This document shows, piece by piece, positions 21,287-29,935 of a stretch of 64,000 nucleotides of DNA. How positions within the stretch are numbered: position 1 is the first letter of the stretch; each line of letters opens with the position of its first letter. The DNA comes from CAWCQC01 sp963819905. Lineage in GTDB: Bacteria > Actinomycetota > Thermoleophilia > Gaiellales > Gaiellaceae. The notes beneath the pieces are model-generated. The model searched no databases. It saw nothing but the letters and a program-made list of their open reading frames with translations, and was not told the origin of the DNA. The stretch is taken from contig CAWFXP010000004.1 in NCBI GenBank assembly GCA_963819905.1, forward strand, positions 1-64,000, given 5' to 3'. A program made the translations under genes and the position numbers.

Positions 21287-21808
21287 GTGCCGGTGTCGGT
21301 CGCGACACGGTCGCTGGCCGCCGGGCCGTACCAGTGGGCCGCGATGCTCGTCGTCGCCGCCGCGGCGGTCGCCGCCGACCAGGTCACGAAGGCGCTCGTC
21401 CGCTCGCGCCTCGAGCTGTTCGAGGCGGTGGACGTCACCGGCTGGTTCCAGATTCATCACGTGCGCAACACCGGCATCGCCTTCGGGCTCTTCCCCGGCG
21501 CCGCGTCACCGGTCACGATCCTCACCGGCATCGCGGTCATCTGGATGCTCGTGTACTTCACCCGGGCCGGCTCGCGCAGCGCGTTCATGCCCGTCGCGTT
21601 CGGGCTGCTCCTCGGCGGCAGCCTGTCGAACCTCGTCGACCGCGCCCGCCAGGGGTACGTCACGGACTTCCTCGACCCGATCTACTGGCCCGCGTTCAAC
21701 CTCGGCGACGTGTTCATCACGATCGGCGTCATCCTGCTCGTTCTCATCTTCGTGTTCGGCGATCGGCGCCCGACCGTCCGCCGGATCTCCGGCCCGACGC
21801 TTCACTGA
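21287..21808 (+). CDS. lspA: Lipoprotein signal peptidase LspA
   Basis: Signal peptidase II cleaves prolipoproteins after lipid modification. Four membrane spans are visible. The catalytic aspartates lie in the conserved segments NLVDRARQGYVTDFLD and FNLGDVFITIG, and the family segment NTGIAFGLFPG is present. The start is uncertain. GTG at 21287 gives 173 residues; a CTG at 21230 overlapping the previous stop would add 19 polar residues, and GTG at 21293 is also possible. A substrate is encoded in this window: the lipobox protein at 41542-43438. The rluD-type gene begins one base after its stop. Confidence 0.92.
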   Translation: MPVSVATRSLAAGPYQWAAMLVVAAAAVAADQVTKALVRSRLELFEAVDVTGWFQIHHVRNTGIAFGLFPGAASPVTILTGIAVIWMLVYFTRAGSRSAFMPVAFGLLLGGSLSNLVDRARQGYVTDFLDPIYWPAFNLGDVFITIGVILLVLIFVFGDRRPTVRRISGPTLH

Positions 21809-21809
21809 C

Positions 21810-22709
21810 GTGGCCGAGGTGGTGGCCGTCCCGGCTGCCGCGGCCGGCGAGCGGCTCGACCGGTGGCTGGCCGCTCACGAGGCGATCGAGTCGCGGGCGG
21901 ACGCCGAACGCCTCGTCAGCGACGGCCGCGTGCTGGTCGACGGCCACGTGCGGGCGAAGAGCTACCGCCTCGAGGGCGGGGAGGAGGTCACGCTCGACCT
22001 GCCGGTCGGTGCGCCCACGACGCTCGAGCCCCAGGAGCTCTCCCTGCGCGTGGCCTTCGAGGACGAGCGATTCCTCGTCGTCGACAAGCCCACCGGAATC
22101 GTCGTCCACCCGTCGGCCGGCCACCCTGCCGGGACGCTCGTGCACGGCCTGCTCGACCGGGGCATCGCCGGCGGGGAGGAGGCCGACCGGCCCGGGATCG
22201 TTCACCGGCTCGACCGCGACACCTCGGGGCTGCTCGTCGTGGCGCGTGACGCGGAGACCCACGGGCGCCTGCAGAAGCTGCTCCGGCGCCGCGAGCTGAC
22301 GCGCGAGTACCTGGCGCTCGTTCGCGGCCGGCCGCGTTCCTGGCGCGGACGGATCGAGGCGCCGATCGGCCGCGACCGCGCCGAGCCGACCCGGATGTCG
22401 ATCGACACCGACCACCCCCGCGACGCTGTGACGCATTTCGAGGTCGTCGAGCTCCTGCCGGAGCGCGCCCTCCTGCGCGTCCGTCTCGAGACCGGCCGGA
22501 CACACCAGATCCGTGTCCACCTCGCGGCCGTCGAGCTTCCGGTCGCCGGCGACCCGGTCTACGGGCTGGCCGGCGACCTCGGCCTCGGGCGACAGTTCCT
22601 CCACGCGGCCCGCCTCGCGTTTCCGCATCCCTTCTCGGAGGCGGACGTGGACGTCCGCTCGCCGCTGCCGCCGGACCTCGAGGCCGCGCTCGAGCGGGCG
22701 CGAGGCTGA
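21810..22709 (+). CDS. rluD: RluA/RluD family pseudouridine synthase
   Basis: This enzyme of 299 residues converts uridine to pseudouridine in 23S rRNA or tRNA. An S4 RNA-binding domain occupies about 10-70. The catalytic domain contains IVHRLDRDTSGLLVVAR, whose first Asp is the nucleophile. Later family segments ETGRTHQIRVHLAA and FLHAARLAFPHP follow. The GTG at 21810 starts one base past the lspA stop, and the lspA-rluD pair is a widespread actinobacterial arrangement. The exact target site cannot be read from the sequence. Confidence 0.92.
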   Translation: MAEVVAVPAAAAGERLDRWLAAHEAIESRADAERLVSDGRVLVDGHVRAKSYRLEGGEEVTLDLPVGAPTTLEPQELSLRVAFEDERFLVVDKPTGIVVHPSAGHPAGTLVHGLLDRGIAGGEEADRPGIVHRLDRDTSGLLVVARDAETHGRLQKLLRRRELTREYLALVRGRPRSWRGRIEAPIGRDRAEPTRMSIDTDHPRDAVTHFEVVELLPERALLRVRLETGRTHQIRVHLAAVELPVAGDPVYGLAGDLGLGRQFLHAARLAFPHPFSEADVDVRSPLPPDLEAALERARG

Positions 22710-22832
22710 GAGACGCTCCGCTAGAATCGGGCGCGATCGCGTAACCCGACCCGGCGGAGAACGGGAGGGTGGCGGTGCCGGACGCTTCCTGTCCGGTCCA
22801 TCCGCCCGCCGCCGGAGTATCCGACACAACCG

Positions 22833-22839
22833 AAGGAGG
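22833..22839 (+). promoter_or_regulatory. Strong ribosome binding site for rpsB
   Basis: AAGGAGG stands eight bases before the rpsB ATG (22848) and is the strongest Shine-Dalgarno match I noticed in the window. The 138-base leader (22710-22847) has a TAGAAT at about 22722-22727 that could be a -10 element. I see no clear -35 and no named leader RNA. Confidence 0.7.
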
Positions 22840-22847
22840 ATCCACCC

Positions 22848-23756
22848 ATGTCCGTGGTCACGATGCGCGAGCTGCTGGAGGCCGGGGTGCACTTCGGCCA
22901 CCAGACGCGGCGCTGGAACCCGAAGATGCGCCGCTACATCTTCACCGAGCGGGGCGGCATCTACATCATCGACCTGCAGCAGACGCTGTCGCTCCTCGAG
23001 CAGTCGCACGCGTTCGTCCGGAACATCGCCGAGCGGGGCGGCACGGTCCTCTTCGTCGGCACCAAGAAGCAGGCCCAGGACGCCGTCCGTGACGAGGCAA
23101 GCCGGGTCGGCATGCCGTACGTCAACCACCGCTGGCTCGGCGGCCTCCTGACGAACTGGCGCACGATCTCGGAGCGGATCGAGCGGCTCCACGAGCTGCG
23201 GCGATTGCGCGACGAGGGCCAGCTCGAGCTGCTCCCGTCGAAGGAGCGGATCTCGATGCTGGCGGAGCTCGAGAAGCTCGAGATCAACCTCGGCGGCGTG
23301 GCCGACATGCAGCGCCTGCCGGATGCGGTGTTCCTGCTCGACCTGCGTAAGGAGCAGCTCGCCGTCCGCGAGGCCCGCAGGCTCGGGATGCCGGTGATCG
23401 GCCTGGTCGACACGAACTGCGACCCCGACGACGCCGATTTCGTCATCCCGGGGAACGACGACGCGATCCGGGCCTGCAATCTGATCGCGCGGGTCATGGC
23501 CGACGGGATCGCCGCGGGCTCCCGGCGGGTCGACATCGCCGAGTTCGCCGAGCCGAACGGCAAGCCCGCGGAGTCGGACGAGCCGGAGGAAGCGCGGCTC
23601 CACCGAGGCTCCTCCGAGCCCCAGGCCGAAGCGGCCGCCGAGCCCGAGCCGGCGGCTCCCGAGGCGATCGTGCCAGAGGCTCCGGCCGCGGAGACGGCAG
23701 AACCGGCCTCCGAACCGGCAGGCGAGGCCGGGGAGAGCGGGGAGGGCGAGCGTTGA
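22848..23756 (+). CDS. rpsB: 30S ribosomal protein S2
   Basis: This protein of 302 residues is required for small-subunit assembly. The S2 family is clear from MRELLEAGVHFGHQTRRWNP, IIDLQQTLSLLEQ, FVGTKKQAQDAV and GLVDTNCDPDDADFVIPGNDDAIRA. The conserved domain ends near residue 230. A long Ala/Glu/Pro-rich acidic tail follows (about 235-302), as in many high-GC actinobacteria. The stop overlaps the tsf start (TTGA), coupling S2 to EF-Ts. Confidence 0.97.
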   Translation: MSVVTMRELLEAGVHFGHQTRRWNPKMRRYIFTERGGIYIIDLQQTLSLLEQSHAFVRNIAERGGTVLFVGTKKQAQDAVRDEASRVGMPYVNHRWLGGLLTNWRTISERIERLHELRRLRDEGQLELLPSKERISMLAELEKLEINLGGVADMQRLPDAVFLLDLRKEQLAVREARRLGMPVIGLVDTNCDPDDADFVIPGNDDAIRACNLIARVMADGIAAGSRRVDIAEFAEPNGKPAESDEPEEARLHRGSSEPQAEAAAEPEPAAPEAIVPEAPAAETAEPASEPAGEAGESGEGER

Positions 23757-24543
23757 GCATCTCCGCGAGCCTCGTCAAGGAGCTCCGCGACCTGACCGGG
23801 GCGGGAATGATGGACTGCAAGCGCGCGCTCGAGGAGACGGGCGGCGACGTGGAGGCTGCCCAGCGCCTGCTCCGCGAGAAGGGGATGGCCGCGCCGGCAA
23901 GCGGGCCGGCCGTGAGACGACCGAGGGCCTCGTCCTGGCGCGCGTCGCCGGGGATGTGGGGACGATCGTCGCGGTCGGCTGCGAGACGGAGCCGGTGTCG
24001 GCGAACGAGGAGTTCCGCGATACGCGCAGCATGTGCTCGACGTCGTCTCCGTCGAGGGGCCGGACGCGGTCGAGAACCTCGAAGAGGAGCGGGTCGAGCT
24101 CGTCGCGAGGATCGGCGAGAACGTCGCCGTTCGCGGGGCCGCCAGGTCGGCGGCGGAGGACGGCGAGGTGCTGGCCACGTATGTCCACCCGCCCGCCGAC
24201 AAGATCGGCGTTCTCGTTCGCGCGCGGGCGACGCCCGAGCTGGCGCGCCTCGTCGCGATGCACATCTCGTTCGCGAACCCGACGTACCTCGTGCGCGACG
24301 AGGTGCCTTCGTCGGCGATCGACGCCGAGCGCGGGCGTCTACGAGAAGCTTCCGGACGTTCAGTCGAAACCGGAGGAGATCCGTGCGAAGATCGTCGAGG
24401 GCATGCTTGCCAAGCGCTTCTTCGCCGAGTCCGTCCTCGCCGACCAGGCCTGGATTCACGACGACTCGCTGACCGTCGCCAAGGCGCTCGCCGAGCACGG
24501 GGCGGAGGTTCGCGAGTTCGTCCGGTACGCCGTCGCGGAGTGA
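23753..24543 (+). CDS. tsf: Elongation factor Ts (three indels)
   Basis: EF-Ts recycles EF-Tu by nucleotide exchange. The N-terminal UBA-like segment LVKELRDLTGAGMMDCKRAL and the core phrase VAVGCETEPVSANEEF are diagnostic. The gene is broken by three single-base events. One base is missing near 23893 (after KGMAA), one is missing near 24018 (after NEEFR), and one is extra near 24336 (before VYEKLPDVQSKPEEI). After repair the protein is 263 residues and reads through to AEVREFVRYAVAE. An essential gene with three indels within 450 bases points to sequence errors. The TTG start overlaps the rpsB stop, and pyrH overlaps its own stop as GTGA. Confidence 0.93.
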
Positions 24544-25319
24544 GGGCGTCGCCGGACGACGGCTCTGCAGGCGGCGCCGTCGCAGCCGGCGAGCCGGTCT
24601 TCCAGCGCATTCTCCTCAAGCTCTCCGGCGAGGCGCTCATGGGCGCCGAGGAGTACGGGATCGACCCGGATCGGGTCACGGCCATCGCACGGGAGGTCGA
24701 CGGGGTCGACCGCCGGGGCGTCGAGGTGGCGATCGTGATCGGTGCCGGCAACATCTACCGCGGCCTCGCGGCGGCCGCCGAGGGCATGGACCGGGCGACC
24801 GCCGACTACGCCGGGATGCTGGCGACGCTCCTCAACTGCCTGACCGTGCAGGACGCGCTCGAGCGGCTCGGCTCGCAGACCCGGGTCCTGTCCGCGATCA
24901 CGGTCAGCGAAGTGGCCGAGCCGTACATCCGCCGGCGCGCGATACGGCACCTCGAAAAGGGCCGCGTCGTGATCTTCGCCGGCGGCACCGGCAACCCGTT
25001 CTTCACGACGGACACCGCTGCGGCCCTGAGGGCGCTCGAGATCAACGCCGACGCGCTGCTCATGGGGAAGAACGCAGTCGACGGCGTCTACGACGGCGAT
25101 CCGCGGCTGGACGCGGAAGCGGCGTTCCTGCCCGAGCTGACCCACAAGGACGCGATCGAGCGGGGCCTGCGGGTGATGGACATCACCGCGCTCTCGCTCT
25201 GCATGGACAACGGGTTGCCGATCTACGTGTTCGGCCTCGACGACGAGCGGAACGTCGACCGGCTCGTCAGCGGAGACCGGATCGGCACGATCATCTCGAC
25301 GCCAGGGAGGAAGTCATGA
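24540..25319 (+). CDS. pyrH: UMP kinase
   Basis: This protein of 259 residues phosphorylates UMP to UDP and feeds UTP and UDP-sugar synthesis. Amino-acid kinase family signatures are LLKLSGEALMGAEEYGID, VIGAGNIYRG, GGTGNPFFTTDTAAALRA and the late MDITALSLCMDN. The GTG start at 24540 overlaps the tsf stop, and the ORF extends further upstream only through the broken tsf frames. The order tsf-pyrH-frr is standard. Its stop overlaps the frr ATG (ATGA). Confidence 0.95.
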   Translation: MRASPDDGSAGGAVAAGEPVFQRILLKLSGEALMGAEEYGIDPDRVTAIAREVDGVDRRGVEVAIVIGAGNIYRGLAAAAEGMDRATADYAGMLATLLNCLTVQDALERLGSQTRVLSAITVSEVAEPYIRRRAIRHLEKGRVVIFAGGTGNPFFTTDTAAALRALEINADALLMGKNAVDGVYDGDPRLDAEAAFLPELTHKDAIERGLRVMDITALSLCMDNGLPIYVFGLDDERNVDRLVSGDRIGTIISTPGRKS

Positions 25320-25873
25320 TCGAGGAGCTGCTCGACGACGCCAAGCGCCGCATGGACAAGTCGGTGGAGGCGGCGCACCACGAGTTCAACACGGTCCGCA
25401 CGGGACGGGCGTCGGCCGCGCTCCTCGACCGGATCTCCGTCGACTACTACGGTCAGAAGACGCCGGTCAAGCAGCTCGCGACCATCAATGTGCCCGAGCC
25501 GCGGATGCTGACCGTGCAGCCGTTCGACCCGAGCTCCCTGAAGCAGATCGAGCGCTCCATCCAGGAGTCCGATCTCGGCCTGACGCCCTCGAACGACGGC
25601 AAGCTCATCCGACTCCCGATCCCGCAGTTGACCGAGGAGCGGCGCAAGGAGCTCGTCAAGGTCGTGCGGCACCTCGCCGAGGAAGGGCGCATCGCCGTAC
25701 GCAACGTCCGGCGGGATTGCATGCACCACCTGAAGGAGCTGGTGCGCGACGGTGACGTTGGCGACGACGAGGAACGGCGTGCGGAGGACCGGCTGCAGAA
25801 GCTGACCGACGAGCACGTCCACCGGATCGACGATCTCCTGAAGAAGAAGGAAGAGGAGATCCTGGAGGTCTGA
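25316..25873 (+). CDS. frr: Ribosome recycling factor
   Basis: RRF is 185 residues long and splits post-termination ribosomes together with EF-G. Family signatures are FNTVRTGRASAALLDRISVDYYG, TINVPEPRMLTVQPFD, IPQLTEERRKELVKV and the C-terminal KLTDEHVHRIDDLLKKKEEEI. Length and ending match typical RRF. The ATG overlaps the pyrH stop. A 42-base gap separates it from uppS. Confidence 0.97.
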   Translation: MIEELLDDAKRRMDKSVEAAHHEFNTVRTGRASAALLDRISVDYYGQKTPVKQLATINVPEPRMLTVQPFDPSSLKQIERSIQESDLGLTPSNDGKLIRLPIPQLTEERRKELVKVVRHLAEEGRIAVRNVRRDCMHHLKELVRDGDVGDDEERRAEDRLQKLTDEHVHRIDDLLKKKEEEILEV

Positions 25874-25915
25874 ACCTCTGCGGGTCGAATCCGGCGCTTC
25901 CCCGACAGGAGCCTC

Positions 25916-26665
25916 GTGAACCGTCTCAACAGGCTGCGAACGCTCCGGAGCATGAAGCCGGCCCGCGAGGCGGATCGCCCGGAGACCGTCCGCTCGGTCG
26001 CCGTCATCATGGACGGCAACGCCCGCTGGGCGAAGAGGCGCGGCCTGCCGGTGATCGCCGGGCACCGGGCCGGCACGCGGGCGGCGCACCGCACGATCGA
26101 GGCGTGCCTCGACCTCGGCGTCGAGTCGCTCTGCATCTTCGCGTTCTCCACCGAGAACTGGTCGCGCTCACCGGACGAGGTGCAGGCGATCATGGAGCTG
26201 TTCGGCGAGACGATCGAGCGCGAGCTGCCGAACCTGATGCGCAAGCGCGTCCGCGTTCGCTTCGTCGGCCGCCGCGATCGCGCGCCCGCCGGTGTGCTGC
26301 GCATGATGGACAACGTCGAGGGCCGCACCGCGGCGAACGACCGCCTGCAGCTGTGGATCGCGTTCGACTACGGCGGACGGGCGGAGATCGTCGAGGCGAC
26401 GCGGCGGCTGGTCGAAGAGGGCGTCGATCCCCGCGACATCGACGAGAACGCGATCGCATCGCGCCTCCACGCTCCCGACATGCCCGAGCCCGACCTGCTG
26501 ATTCGCACGTCGGGCGAACAGCGCCTGTCGAACTTCCTCCTCTGGCAGATCGCCTACTCGGAGCTCGTCTTCGTCGACGTGCTCTGGCCGGACTTCGAGG
26601 AAGGCGACCTGCAGCGCGCGATCGACGAGTACGCCACGCGCCGCCGCCGGTTCGGCGGGCGATGA
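25916..26665 (+). CDS. uppS: Isoprenyl (undecaprenyl) diphosphate synthase
   Basis: This cis-prenyltransferase of 249 residues builds the polyprenyl carrier lipid for peptidoglycan and surface polysaccharide. The five conserved regions are visible: VAVIMDGNARWAKRRG with the Mg-binding Asp, GHRAGTRA, FAFSTENWSRS, LWIAFDYGGRAEIV and RTSGEQRLSNFLLWQ. The GTG at 25916 has an AGGAG seven bases upstream; an ATG at 25952 is a weaker alternative. The stop overlaps the cdsA start (ATGA). Chain length cannot be told from the sequence. Confidence 0.95.
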   Translation: MNRLNRLRTLRSMKPAREADRPETVRSVAVIMDGNARWAKRRGLPVIAGHRAGTRAAHRTIEACLDLGVESLCIFAFSTENWSRSPDEVQAIMELFGETIERELPNLMRKRVRVRFVGRRDRAPAGVLRMMDNVEGRTAANDRLQLWIAFDYGGRAEIVEATRRLVEEGVDPRDIDENAIASRLHAPDMPEPDLLIRTSGEQRLSNFLLWQIAYSELVFVDVLWPDFEEGDLQRAIDEYATRRRRFGGR

Positions 26666-27465
26666 GCAACTGGCTCTCGCGTCTCGTCGTCGTCGCGATC
26701 GGCCTTCCGGTCGTGCTCGGCGCCGCCTGGCTGGGAGGCTGGTGGCTGTTCGCGCTGATCGCGATCGCCGGGTTGGTCGCGCTCGACGAGGTGTACCGGG
26801 CGGGCCGGGACTTCCGCCCTCTGAGCCTCGCCGGCATGGTCGGCCTGGCCGCCGTCTTCGTCGGCGTCCAGCTGGGCGGAGTCGGCTGGCTGGCCGCCGG
26901 AGTCGTCCTGACCCTTCCTCTCGCCTTCCTCTTCCTCCTCTTCGCGGATACCCGCCAACGCCCCAGCATCGCACTCGCCTACACGATTCTGGGAGTGACC
27001 TGGATCGGCCTCGGGCTCGCTCATCTCGTGCTGCTGCGGGCGATACCCGAGGACGGCCGGCTCGCGATCTTCACCGTGCTGATCGCGGTGTTCGTCGCCG
27101 ACAGCGCTGCGTACCTCGTAGGACGTGCCATCGGACGCCACAAGATGGCGCCCACCCTGTCGCCGGGAAAGAGCTGGGAGGGATTCCTGGGCGGGCTCGT
27201 GGGCGGGGTGCTCGCGACCTGGATCACGCTCTACAAGCAGGGATTCGCCGACGGCTGGGAGTCGCTCGTGCTCGGCGTCGTGATCGTCGTCGCGGCGGCG
27301 ATAGGAGACCTCATGCAGTCGCTCGTCAAGCGTGACGTGGGGATCAAGGACTCGGGCAGGCTGCTGGCCGGTCACGGAGGCGTCTGGGATCGCACCGACA
27401 GCCTGCTCGTCGCCGCTCCGGCCGCCTACTACGTGCTCGCCGCCTTCGGCGAGATCACCCTGTAG
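26662..27465 (+). CDS. cdsA: Phosphatidate cytidylyltransferase
   Basis: This membrane enzyme of 267 residues makes CDP-diacylglycerol from phosphatidate and CTP, the precursor used by the CDP-alcohol phosphatidyltransferase at 46217. Seven or so hydrophobic spans are visible. The CDS signature runs near the C-terminus, from GDLMQSLVKRDVGIKDSGRL to GHGGVWDRTDSL. The TAG stop lies inside a GTAGGGGCC palindromic repeat (27462 onward), so the repeat appears to define the 3' end of the gene. Confidence 0.95.
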   Translation: MSNWLSRLVVVAIGLPVVLGAAWLGGWWLFALIAIAGLVALDEVYRAGRDFRPLSLAGMVGLAAVFVGVQLGGVGWLAAGVVLTLPLAFLFLLFADTRQRPSIALAYTILGVTWIGLGLAHLVLLRAIPEDGRLAIFTVLIAVFVADSAAYLVGRAIGRHKMAPTLSPGKSWEGFLGGLVGGVLATWITLYKQGFADGWESLVLGVVIVVAAAIGDLMQSLVKRDVGIKDSGRLLAGHGGVWDRTDSLLVAAPAAYYVLAAFGEITL

Positions 27466-27512
27466 GGGCCGGACCCGTCCGGCCCGGGCAGGAAACGGCC
27501 CGGGCCGGAAAC
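27462..27512. repeat. Palindromic repeat copy overlapping the cdsA stop, plus tandem 16-mers
   Basis: GTAGGGGCCGGACCC begins at 27462. The arms GGGCCGGAC (27466-27474) and GTCCGGCCC (27477-27485) form a perfect 9-base hairpin with a CC loop. This is the 16192/16288 element in inverted orientation with a changed loop. Two 16-base units, GGCCCGGGCAGGAAAC and GGCCCGGGCCGGAAAC, follow in tandem at 27481-27512. The hairpin could act as a transcription attenuator or protect the 3' end of the mRNA, but there is no U-tract typical of an intrinsic terminator. Confidence 0.75.
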
Positions 27513-27564
27513 CGCCCGCACGGCTCCCGCCGGTCGCGACGGAGGCGGCATCTACACTGCCTCC

Positions 27565-28665
27565 GTGAAACGGGTTGCCCTGCTCGGCGCCACAGGCTCG
27601 ATCGGCCGTCAGGCGCTCGAGATCGTTGACGCTCACCCGAGGCTCGAGCTGTGCGCGGTCGCGGCCGGAACGCGGGGCGACGAGGCGCTGGCGATCGCAG
27701 CCGAGCGCGGTGTCGGGCACGTGTCGATCGCCGGCGAGCCGGCCCTTGACACGCTCGTCGAAGCCAGCGAGCCCGACGTCGTCCTGAACGCGGTGGTCGG
27801 CTTCGCCGGGCTTCCGGCCACGCTCGCGGCGCTCGAGCACGGCATCGACCTCGCGCTCGCAAACAAGGAGAGCCTCGTCGCAGCGGGCGACCTCGCCCTG
27901 GCGGCTCGAGACCGGGGAGGAGGCCGCATCCTGCCGGTCGACAGCGAGCACTCGGCCGTCTTCCAGTGCCTGGAGGGCCGCGGGCCCGAGACCGTCGACA
28001 CGCTCGTCCTGACCGCCTCGGGCGGCCCGTTTCGCGGGCGTAGCCGCGACGAGCTCGACTCGGTGACTCCCGCCGAGGCGCTCGCCCATCCCACCTGGAG
28101 CATGGGCCCGAAGATCACGGTCGACTCGGCGACGCTCATGAACAAGGGCCTCGAGCTCATCGAGGCGCACTTCCTGTTCGGGCTGCCGTACGAGCGGATC
28201 GAGGTGGTCGTCCATCCCGCGTCGATCGTCCACTCGCTCGTCCGCTTCCGGGACGGCGCCGCGCTCGCCCATCTCGGCTACCCGGACATGCGTGTTCCGA
28301 TCTCCTACGCGCTGACGTACCCGGAGCGGGCTCCGACGCCCGTCCCGCCGCTCGACCTGGCTTCGGGGCTCACGCTCGAGTTCACAGCGCCGGACGAGGA
28401 GGCGTTCCCGTGCCTGCGGCTCGCCCGCGAGGCCGGTCTCGCCGGGGGATCCGCGCCGTGCGTCCTGAACGCGGCGAACGAGGTTGCGGTGGCCGCGTTC
28501 CTCGCAGGCGAGCTGCCGTTCCCGGGAATCGCGGACGTGGTGGCACGCACGCTCGCGTCCGCCGAGAGCGGCCCGGCGCGAGATCTCGCCGACCTCGTCG
28601 AGATCGACGCCTCCGCCAGGCGAACCGCCGGCCGCCTGCTCGCCGAACTCGTTTCCACGGCATGA
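27565..28665 (+). CDS. dxr: 1-deoxy-D-xylulose 5-phosphate reductoisomerase
   Basis: DXR is 366 residues long and catalyses the NADPH-dependent second step of the MEP isoprenoid pathway. The NADPH site is VALLGATGSIGRQALEI. ANKESLV, PVDSEHSA, the substrate loop around HPTWSMGPKITVDSATLMNKGLE and the late NAANEVAVAAFL are all present. Together with ispG at 30498 this shows that the organism uses the MEP route; other pathway genes lie elsewhere. The GTG start lies 99 bases after cdsA, beyond the repeat region. Confidence 0.96.
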   Translation: MKRVALLGATGSIGRQALEIVDAHPRLELCAVAAGTRGDEALAIAAERGVGHVSIAGEPALDTLVEASEPDVVLNAVVGFAGLPATLAALEHGIDLALANKESLVAAGDLALAARDRGGGRILPVDSEHSAVFQCLEGRGPETVDTLVLTASGGPFRGRSRDELDSVTPAEALAHPTWSMGPKITVDSATLMNKGLELIEAHFLFGLPYERIEVVVHPASIVHSLVRFRDGAALAHLGYPDMRVPISYALTYPERAPTPVPPLDLASGLTLEFTAPDEEAFPCLRLAREAGLAGGSAPCVLNAANEVAVAAFLAGELPFPGIADVVARTLASAESGPARDLADLVEIDASARRTAGRLLAELVSTA

Positions 28666-28708
28666 GAGATTCCCGGTCGAGCCCCCTGCCAGCCGACGAG
28701 GCGCGTGC

Positions 28709-29935
28709 ATGAACCTCGCGATCGCGATCGGTGGGCTGGCGTTTCTGATCCTCATCCACGAGCTCGGGCACTTCGTGACCGCGCTCGCGGTGAAGATGCG
28801 GCCGCGGCGGTTCTACATCTTCTTCCCGCCGGCGCTCGCGAAGTGGAAGCGAAACGGCATCGAGTACGGGATCGGCTCGATCCCGCTCGGCGGGTACGTG
28901 AAGATCCCCGGGATGCACCGCCCGGTGCCGACCGACGTCGACATCCACTTCCACCGGGCGCTCGAGGAGTCGCCGTGGCTGCGGCAGTCGGTCAACGGCC
29001 TGCGACACCCGCTCGAACGGGACGACCTGCTTACAGCGAGGGCCGCGGTTCCGGAGCTGCGGGCCGACCTCGCCCGCGCGGACCTGAGCGAGCCGGCTCG
29101 GCGAAGCGCCGAGAAGGGCCTGACCGACATCGAGGACGCGCTCTCCGACGACGCCTACTGGCGGGCGCACACCGCGAAGCGGGTCGCGGTCATCTTCGCC
29201 GGGCCGGCGGCCAACCTCCTGTTCTGCGTTCTGGTGCTCGCCGTCGTCTTCATGCTCGGCGTCCCGGCCGGAGTCACGCGGGCGGTCAGCACGGTGACCT
29301 CCGACTCGCCCGCGGCCGCCATGGGCCTTCAGCCGGACGATGTGATCGTCGCCGTCGACGGCCGGCCGACGCCGGCGTTCGACGACATCTCGAAGGCGAT
29401 CCAGGGCAGCGAGGGCAGCCCCATCACCGTCACGGTCCGCCGCGACGGCGAGCGACTGGTTCTCGGCCCGGGGGAGGCGCAGCTGATCGACGGCCGCTAT
29501 CGCATCGGGTTCGTCCCGGAGCCGTTCCTGAAAAGCTATGCGTTCTTCCCGGCCGTGGGCAGGGCGTTCACGCAAACCGGCGAGGTGACGGTCAGGATCT
29601 TCGAGTCGCTCGGCGGGATCGTCACGGGCGAGACCCGGGACGACGTGTCGAGCGCGGTCGGGATCGTCGAGCAGACGTCGCAGATCGTCGACGAGGGCTT
29701 CCGGTACTACCTGGGCATCCTGGCGCTCATCAGCCTCTCCCTGGCGCTTCTCAACCTGCTCCCGCTCCTCCCGCTCGACGGCGGCCACATCGCCTTCTCG
29801 CTCGCCGAGAAGATCCGCGGCAAGGCGATACCACGGGCGGCGTACGAACGCGCGTCCATGATCGGGATCGCGCTCGTGCTCGTGCTCTTCTTCATCGGCC
29901 TCTCGAACGACATCAGCCGCCTGCGGGGCGGCTAG
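28709..29935 (+). CDS. rseP: Site-2 zinc metalloprotease, RseP/M50 family
   Basis: This membrane protease of 408 residues cleaves membrane-embedded substrates such as anti-sigma factors or signal-peptide remnants. The zinc motif HELGH lies in the first span (LILIHELGHFVTALAV), and the second half of the site is NLLPLLPLDGGHI near residue 350. A PDZ domain lies between (about 195-270; AAAMGLQPDDVIVAVDG). It sits between dxr and ispG, a common actinobacterial order. The ATG at 28709 is chosen because MNLAIAIGGLAFLILIHELGH starts a typical first helix. Confidence 0.94.
   Translation: MNLAIAIGGLAFLILIHELGHFVTALAVKMRPRRFYIFFPPALAKWKRNGIEYGIGSIPLGGYVKIPGMHRPVPTDVDIHFHRALEESPWLRQSVNGLRHPLERDDLLTARAAVPELRADLARADLSEPARRSAEKGLTDIEDALSDDAYWRAHTAKRVAVIFAGPAANLLFCVLVLAVVFMLGVPAGVTRAVSTVTSDSPAAAMGLQPDDVIVAVDGRPTPAFDDISKAIQGSEGSPITVTVRRDGERLVLGPGEAQLIDGRYRIGFVPEPFLKSYAFFPAVGRAFTQTGEVTVRIFESLGGIVTGETRDDVSSAVGIVEQTSQIVDEGFRYYLGILALISLSLALLNLLPLLPLDGGHIAFSLAEKIRGKAIPRAAYERASMIGIALVLVLFFIGLSNDISRLRGG

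Noticed and set aside
16324..24543. Programmed ribosomal frameshifting in cca and tsf
   Set aside because: The breaks differ in direction, lie at non-homologous places, lack slippery sequences or structured stimulators, and the same kind of break occurs in many unrelated genes of this window.
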